A stretch of 64,000 nucleotides of DNA, from positions 1 through 64,000 of the forward strand of contig JAWKNW010000029.1 of NCBI GenBank assembly GCA_041391505.1, read 5' to 3'. Positions 60,748 to 64,000 of the stretch are shown here, one piece after another. A program made the translations under genes and the position numbers. The first letter of the stretch is position 1. The number at the start of each line of letters is the position of its first letter. This stretch comes from Rhodothermales bacterium. Its GTDB lineage: Bacteria > Bacteroidota > Rhodothermia > Rhodothermales > JAHQVL01. The notes under the pieces are model-generated. The model did no database searches and was not told the DNA's origin. It saw only the letters and a list, made by a program, of their open reading frames with translations.

Positions 60748-62613
60748 TCAGCCCAGCACCTCGTCCACTTTGGCATTAATCTCGGATGCCTTGAAGGGCA
60801 TACCCTTGATCTTGTTGAGCGGAAGGAACGGCAGCAGGTACTTGTCGCGGAGAATCCGCACCAGCTGGCCGTTATTCAGCTCGGGAACGATGAGATGGCG
60901 GTAGCGCGCGAAGATCGCGGGCAGGTCCGTCGGCAATGGATTGATGTGGCGCAGATGCAGGCTGCCCACGGTCTGTCCCTTCTGCCGCGCGCGGTCCACC
61001 GCCAGTTCGATCGCGCCGCGCGTCGAACCCCATCCCACGATGAGGACGTCGCCCGACGCATCGCCGTAGACGGTCGATGCCGGCAGATCCAGCGCGACGC
61101 GGTCCACTTTCTCCTGCCGGAGCTTCACCATGTACTCGTGGTTGGCCGGATCGTAGGAGACGTTGCCCGTCACGTTCTGCTTTTCGAGCCCGCCGAGGCG
61201 GTGTTCCAGCCCCGCGGTGCCGGGGCGCGCCCACGGACGCGCCAGCGTCTTTTCGTTGCGCTGATACGGCAGGAAGACGTCCTCATCCTCGACCTTGCCG
61301 TTGGGCTTGTCGATGAAGCCCGGATCGATCGGCTGCAGCGACGCCACATCCGGCACGAGCCAGGGCGCGGAGCCGTTGGCGAGGTAGCCGTCCGACAGCA
61401 GCATGACCGGCGTGCGGTAGGTCACCGCGATCCGGCAGGCCTCGAACGCCGCATAGAAGCAGTCGCCCGGCGTGCTCGCCGCGACGATCGGCATCGGCGC
61501 CTCGCCGTTGCGGCCGTACATCGCCATGAGCAGGTCGCTCTGTTCGGTCTTGGTCGGCAGCCCGGTCGAGGGGCCGCCGCGCTGGACGTTGATGACGACC
61601 ATCGGCAGCTCGGTCATGATGCCGAGGCCCAGCGTTTCGCTCTTGAGCGCGATGCCCGGACCGCTGCTCGCCGTCACGCCCAGCACGCCCGAAAAGCTCG
61701 CGCCCAGCGCGGCGCACGCCGCGGCGATTTCATCTTCGGCCTGGTAGGTCATCACGCCGAAGTTTTTGTAGCGGCTCAGCTCGTGGAGCATGTCCGACGC
61801 CGGCGTGATCGGGTACGCGCCATAGAAGATCGGCAACCCGCTCTTCTGGCTCGCCGCCACGATCCCCAGCGCCAGCGCCTGGGCGCCCTGGATGGCGCGG
61901 TACCGGCCCGGCTTCAGCTTGGCGGGGCTCACTTCGTAGCGGATGACGAACTCCTCCGTCGTCTCGCCATAGTGGAAGCCTTTTTTCAGGAGGTTCAGGT
62001 TGGCCTCCAGAATCTGCGGCTTCTTGCCGAATTTTTTGGTGATCCACTCGATCGCCGGCTGCATCGGACGCGAGAAGAGCCACAGGCTCAACCCGAGGGC
62101 GAACATGTTCTTGGATCGATCGATCTCCTTGGTGTTCAGCCCCGAATCCTTCAGCGTCTCCCGCGTGAGGGTGGTCAGCGGCACCTGGATCAAGCGGTAG
62201 CCTTCGAGCGACCCGTTCTCGAGCGGATTCTCCTTCAGGCCGGCGAGTTCGAGATCGCGTTGCGTAAACGACTCGCTGTTGACGATCACGGTGCCGCCCG
62301 GCCGCATGCGCATCAGGTTGACGGAGAGCGCCGCCGGGTTCATCGCCACGAGGAGGTCGACCTCGTCACCGGGCGTCCGGATGCTCACCGAACCGAAATG
62401 GAGCTGGAATCCGCTGACGCCGTACGTCGTCCCGACGGGAGCGCGGATCTCGGCGGGGAAATCGGGAAGGGTTGCCAGGTCGTTCTGGGCGAACGCGGTG
62501 GCCAGGGTAAACTGGGAGCCGGTGAGCTGCATCCCGTCGCCGGAGTCGCCGGCAAAAAGGACGGTAGCCTCGGAGAGCGACTCGACGGTTTTCTCGGGAG
62601 AAGGAACGCTCAT
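60748..62613 (-). CDS. korA: 2-oxoacid:ferredoxin oxidoreductase, fused gamma-alpha subunit
   Basis: The protein has 621 residues. The gamma domain is at the N-terminus (~18-195, FAGDSGDGMQLTGSQF) and the pyruvate-ferredoxin-type alpha domain follows (YGAYPITPASDMLHEL, SSGPGIALKSETLGL, NVQRGGPSTGLPT). This is the two-gene KorAB form used for 2-oxoglutarate. It makes or consumes succinyl-CoA with reduced ferredoxin in the TCA cycle. First gene of a two-gene operon with korB. Confidence 0.94.
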   Translation of the reverse strand: MSVPSPEKTVESLSEATVLFAGDSGDGMQLTGSQFTLATAFAQNDLATLPDFPAEIRAPVGTTYGVSGFQLHFGSVSIRTPGDEVDLLVAMNPAALSVNLMRMRPGGTVIVNSESFTQRDLELAGLKENPLENGSLEGYRLIQVPLTTLTRETLKDSGLNTKEIDRSKNMFALGLSLWLFSRPMQPAIEWITKKFGKKPQILEANLNLLKKGFHYGETTEEFVIRYEVSPAKLKPGRYRAIQGAQALALGIVAASQKSGLPIFYGAYPITPASDMLHELSRYKNFGVMTYQAEDEIAAACAALGASFSGVLGVTASSGPGIALKSETLGLGIMTELPMVVINVQRGGPSTGLPTKTEQSDLLMAMYGRNGEAPMPIVAASTPGDCFYAAFEACRIAVTYRTPVMLLSDGYLANGSAPWLVPDVASLQPIDPGFIDKPNGKVEDEDVFLPYQRNEKTLARPWARPGTAGLEHRLGGLEKQNVTGNVSYDPANHEYMVKLRQEKVDRVALDLPASTVYGDASGDVLIVGWGSTRGAIELAVDRARQKGQTVGSLHLRHINPLPTDLPAIFARYRHLIVPELNNGQLVRILRDKYLLPFLPLNKIKGMPFKASEINAKVDEVLG

Positions 62614-62877
62614 AGGTTACTGCGCGAATGGTTGAACGAGCGCGTACTGAGTGCAAAGGGTGTAGTACTGCAATGTCGTTACGAAGAGTACGGACACGGC
62701 AGCCTATTTGGTAGGTAACGCCAATAAAATCTCTGAATCTGCATCTAAGCTTCAAAAAGGGTACAGGCATCCCCTTCAGGATGCCCTGAACGCCGAGAAC
62801 AAAGCCCTTCTCCTCGTCGTAGTGAAGCGAATGCGGCGCCGCGCCGGCGCCGGACCCTTCCCATTATCCGCCGCGCC

Positions 62878-63261
62878 ATGACCCCATACCGGGCCACTAC
62901 CGAAGGCATCGAGATCACGGTCCGCCCCGTCTATCTGGATCGGGAATCGGACATCATCTCCAAGCGATTCGTCTTCGCCTACTTCATCCGCATCGAGAAC
63001 CATTCCCTCGAGGATGTACAACTGCTGCGCCGGCACTGGTTCATCCGTGAATCGAGCGGTCATGTGCAGGAGGTGGAAGGCGAGGGCGTCGTGGGCGAAC
63101 AGCCGGTCCTCGAACCGGGCAAGGTACACGAGTACAACAGCTTCTGCGTGTTGACCTCGTTCGAAGGCACGATGGAGGGCACCTACCTCATGCAACGCGC
63201 CAGCGGCGAACGGTTTCGCGTCACGATCCCGATGTTCAATCTCCGCGCCGCGGCGAATTGA
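62878..63261 (+). CDS. apaG: ApaG-family protein
   Basis: The protein has 127 residues, normal for ApaG. It has the FN3-like beta-sandwich and the family motifs FAYFIRIENHS, WFIRESSGHVQEVEGEGVVGEQPVL and the LEPGKVHEYNSFCVL / GTMEGTYLM segments. The name reflects Co/Mg resistance linked to E. coli apaG; the biochemical role is unsure. The 264-bp gap before it holds one short hairpin (62766-62785) but no gene. Confidence 0.95.
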   Translation: MTPYRATTEGIEITVRPVYLDRESDIISKRFVFAYFIRIENHSLEDVQLLRRHWFIRESSGHVQEVEGEGVVGEQPVLEPGKVHEYNSFCVLTSFEGTMEGTYLMQRASGERFRVTIPMFNLRAAAN

Positions 63262-63269
63262 GCCCCCGG

Positions 63270-63530
63270 CTACATGCGCTGCACGCTGATGATGCAGTCA
63301 GCCGTTTTTAACTCGATCGCCGTGTTGTCATCCACCAGCCGGTACGCTTCGATCGCCGCCGGCAGCAGCTCGCGCGGCGTCTGCATCTGGAAAAGCGTAT
63401 CAGCCACGACGTACCAGTCTTCGGTCGTCAAATGCACTTCCGCCTCCCCGTTCTCGGTCACGAACGGCGCGTAGTTGAGCACCTTTTTCAGGTGGTTGAT
63501 GCCCTGTTTCTGGTGGAGCGATGGGTCCAT
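63270..63530 (-). CDS. Small hypothetical protein
   Basis: The protein has 86 residues, ATG 63530 (MDPSLHQKQGINHLKKVL). It looks folded (alternating helices and strands, for example LTTEDWYVVADTLFQMQTPREL) but I do not recognise a family. The start codon abuts a heptamer element. Convergent with apaG (8 bp gap). Confidence 0.6.
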   Translation of the reverse strand: MDPSLHQKQGINHLKKVLNYAPFVTENGEAEVHLTTEDWYVVADTLFQMQTPRELLPAAIEAYRLVDDNTAIELKTADCIISVQRM

Positions 63531-63533
63531 GGC

Positions 63534-63771
63534 GGGTTGCAGGTTACAGGTTGCAGGTTTAATGTCCGGGTTGCACAACGGCTTCGGCTTGACGTTCCTC
63601 TGCTTGTTGTTCTTTTTGTATCTTGCCGGCGTCGCGCCTGAGATCCTTCGAGCCGGCCGTCTTCCAGAACCTGCCAACCTGAGATCCTTCGAGACGGCCG
63701 GCGTTCGCCGCAGCCTCTCAGGACAAGTCTGCCAACCTGTAACCTGCCAACCTGTAACCTTGTACCAATAC
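63534..63771. repeat. ~240-bp heptamer palindrome with nested direct repeat, upstream of thyA
   Basis: The left arm has GGTTGCA-GGTTACA-GGTTGCA-GGTTTAA units (63535-63562). The right arm has a ladder of CCTGCCAA, CCTGTAA units (63730-63762). Inside are two copies of CCTGAGATCCTTCGAG, at 63637-63652 and 63678-63693. The TTG start of thyA (63760) lies in the last unit of the right arm. Confidence 0.82.
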
Positions 63772-64000
63772 CTCGACCTCCTCCGCCATGTAAAAGCGAA
63801 CGGCGTCCGCAAGGAAGACCGGACGGGCACCGGAACGATCAGTGTCTTCGGGTACCAGATGCGGTTCGACCTCCAGGCCGGCTTCCCGCTCCTCACGACC
63901 AAAAAGGTGTTCTTCAAGGGACTGGCGTACGAGATGCTCTGGTTTCTGCAGGGTGCGACCAACATCCAGTACCTGACCGACCACGGCGTCACCATCTGGA
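63760..64000 (+). CDS. thyA: Thymidylate synthase ThyA, N-terminal part (3' truncated by window)
   Basis: The first 80 residues are typical: LYQYLDLLRHVKANGVRKED, then RTGTGTISVFGYQMRFDL and FPLLTTKKVFFKGLAYEMLWFLQG. It makes dTMP from dUMP with methylene-THF. TTG 63760 is chosen because the family begins MYQYLDLL right there and no ATG or GTG lies nearby in frame. The start is embedded in a heptamer repeat. The catalytic Cys is beyond the window. Confidence 0.93.
   Translation, partial: MYQYLDLLRHVKANGVRKEDRTGTGTISVFGYQMRFDLQAGFPLLTTKKVFFKGLAYEMLWFLQGATNIQYLTDHGVTIW

Noticed and set aside
60733..62718. 661-codon plus-strand frame
   Set aside because: Antisense shadow of korA.
62766..62785. 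Terminator hairpin GGCATCC/GGATGCC before apaG
   Set aside because: The nearest T-run is 8 nt away on the minus strand and no gene upstream on that strand needs it; could be chance.

Overview
The window is a 64 kb piece of a high-GC bacterial chromosome, most likely from the Rhodothermota (Rhodothermales-like) branch next to the Bacteroidota. The evidence is: secreted proteins ending in type IX secretion (T9SS) sorting domains (2359-2859, 25884-28907, 37107-38447, 45271-46326); an atpD-atpC pair standing apart from other ATP synthase genes; a miaB / sigma-54 activator / lptE block; ferredoxin-linked 2-oxoacid oxidoreductase korAB; few clear Shine-Dalgarno sites and frequent GTG/TTG starts. 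The lineage call is inference, since no rRNA is present.

Layout. 1-6.9 kb: 3' end of umuC, a sugar isomerase, a CsbD-like stress protein, a very small T9SS-sorted protein, an aldo/keto reductase, a UPF1-like helicase and tRNA-Gln(CUG). 7-12.3 kb: a membrane-spanning pentapeptide-repeat protein, a dynamin-like GTPase and an outer-membrane protein. 12.5-22.9 kb: co-directional housekeeping genes ribD, ribE, miaB, sigma-54 activator, lptE, a family 2 glycosyltransferase, a TPR protein, anmK and thiL. 22.9-25.9 kb: a HEPN/MNT toxin-antitoxin pair, a lipoprotein, a cupin and a DUF2269 membrane protein divergent from soxR across a near-consensus SoxR box. 25.9-38.4 kb: a large LRR/Ig T9SS protein, PhzF, a sodium symporter, a short FtsK, a D-threonine aldolase-like enzyme, atpDC and a cohesin-dockerin T9SS protein. 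38.9-47.4 kb is the plastic part: a zinc metalloprotease, a second HEPN/MNT pair, a pseudogene split by a MITE, a serine hydrolase, an IS110/IS1111-type element, an intact paralogue of the pseudogene and an ArsR/SRPBCC pair. 47.7-64 kb: SET protein, SDR, M28 peptidase, MATE pump, htpG, an NRAMP-like transporter, a frameshifted PQQ-type dehydrogenase-cytochrome, korAB, apaG and the 5' end of thyA.

The most unusual signal is a family of about a dozen elements at gene boundaries. Each is an imperfect palindrome, or one arm of one, built from degenerate 7-nt units such as GGTTCAA, GGATGCA, GGTTGCA/GGTTACA, GGGAGTATG-like or ATCGCAA. The heptamer differs between elements but the architecture is shared. 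Several begin at the upstream stop codon. Others supply the start codon or 5' coding sequence of the next gene (lptE signal peptide, glycosyltransferase, thyA), encode the C-terminal tail of the MATE protein, or sit between atpD and atpC.

A second notable structure is a 127-bp MITE at 42238-42364. It has 14-bp terminal inverted repeats starting CAGGG and an exact 10-bp target duplication. Removing it in silico restores a signal-peptide reading frame, which shows both the insertion and the gene it broke.
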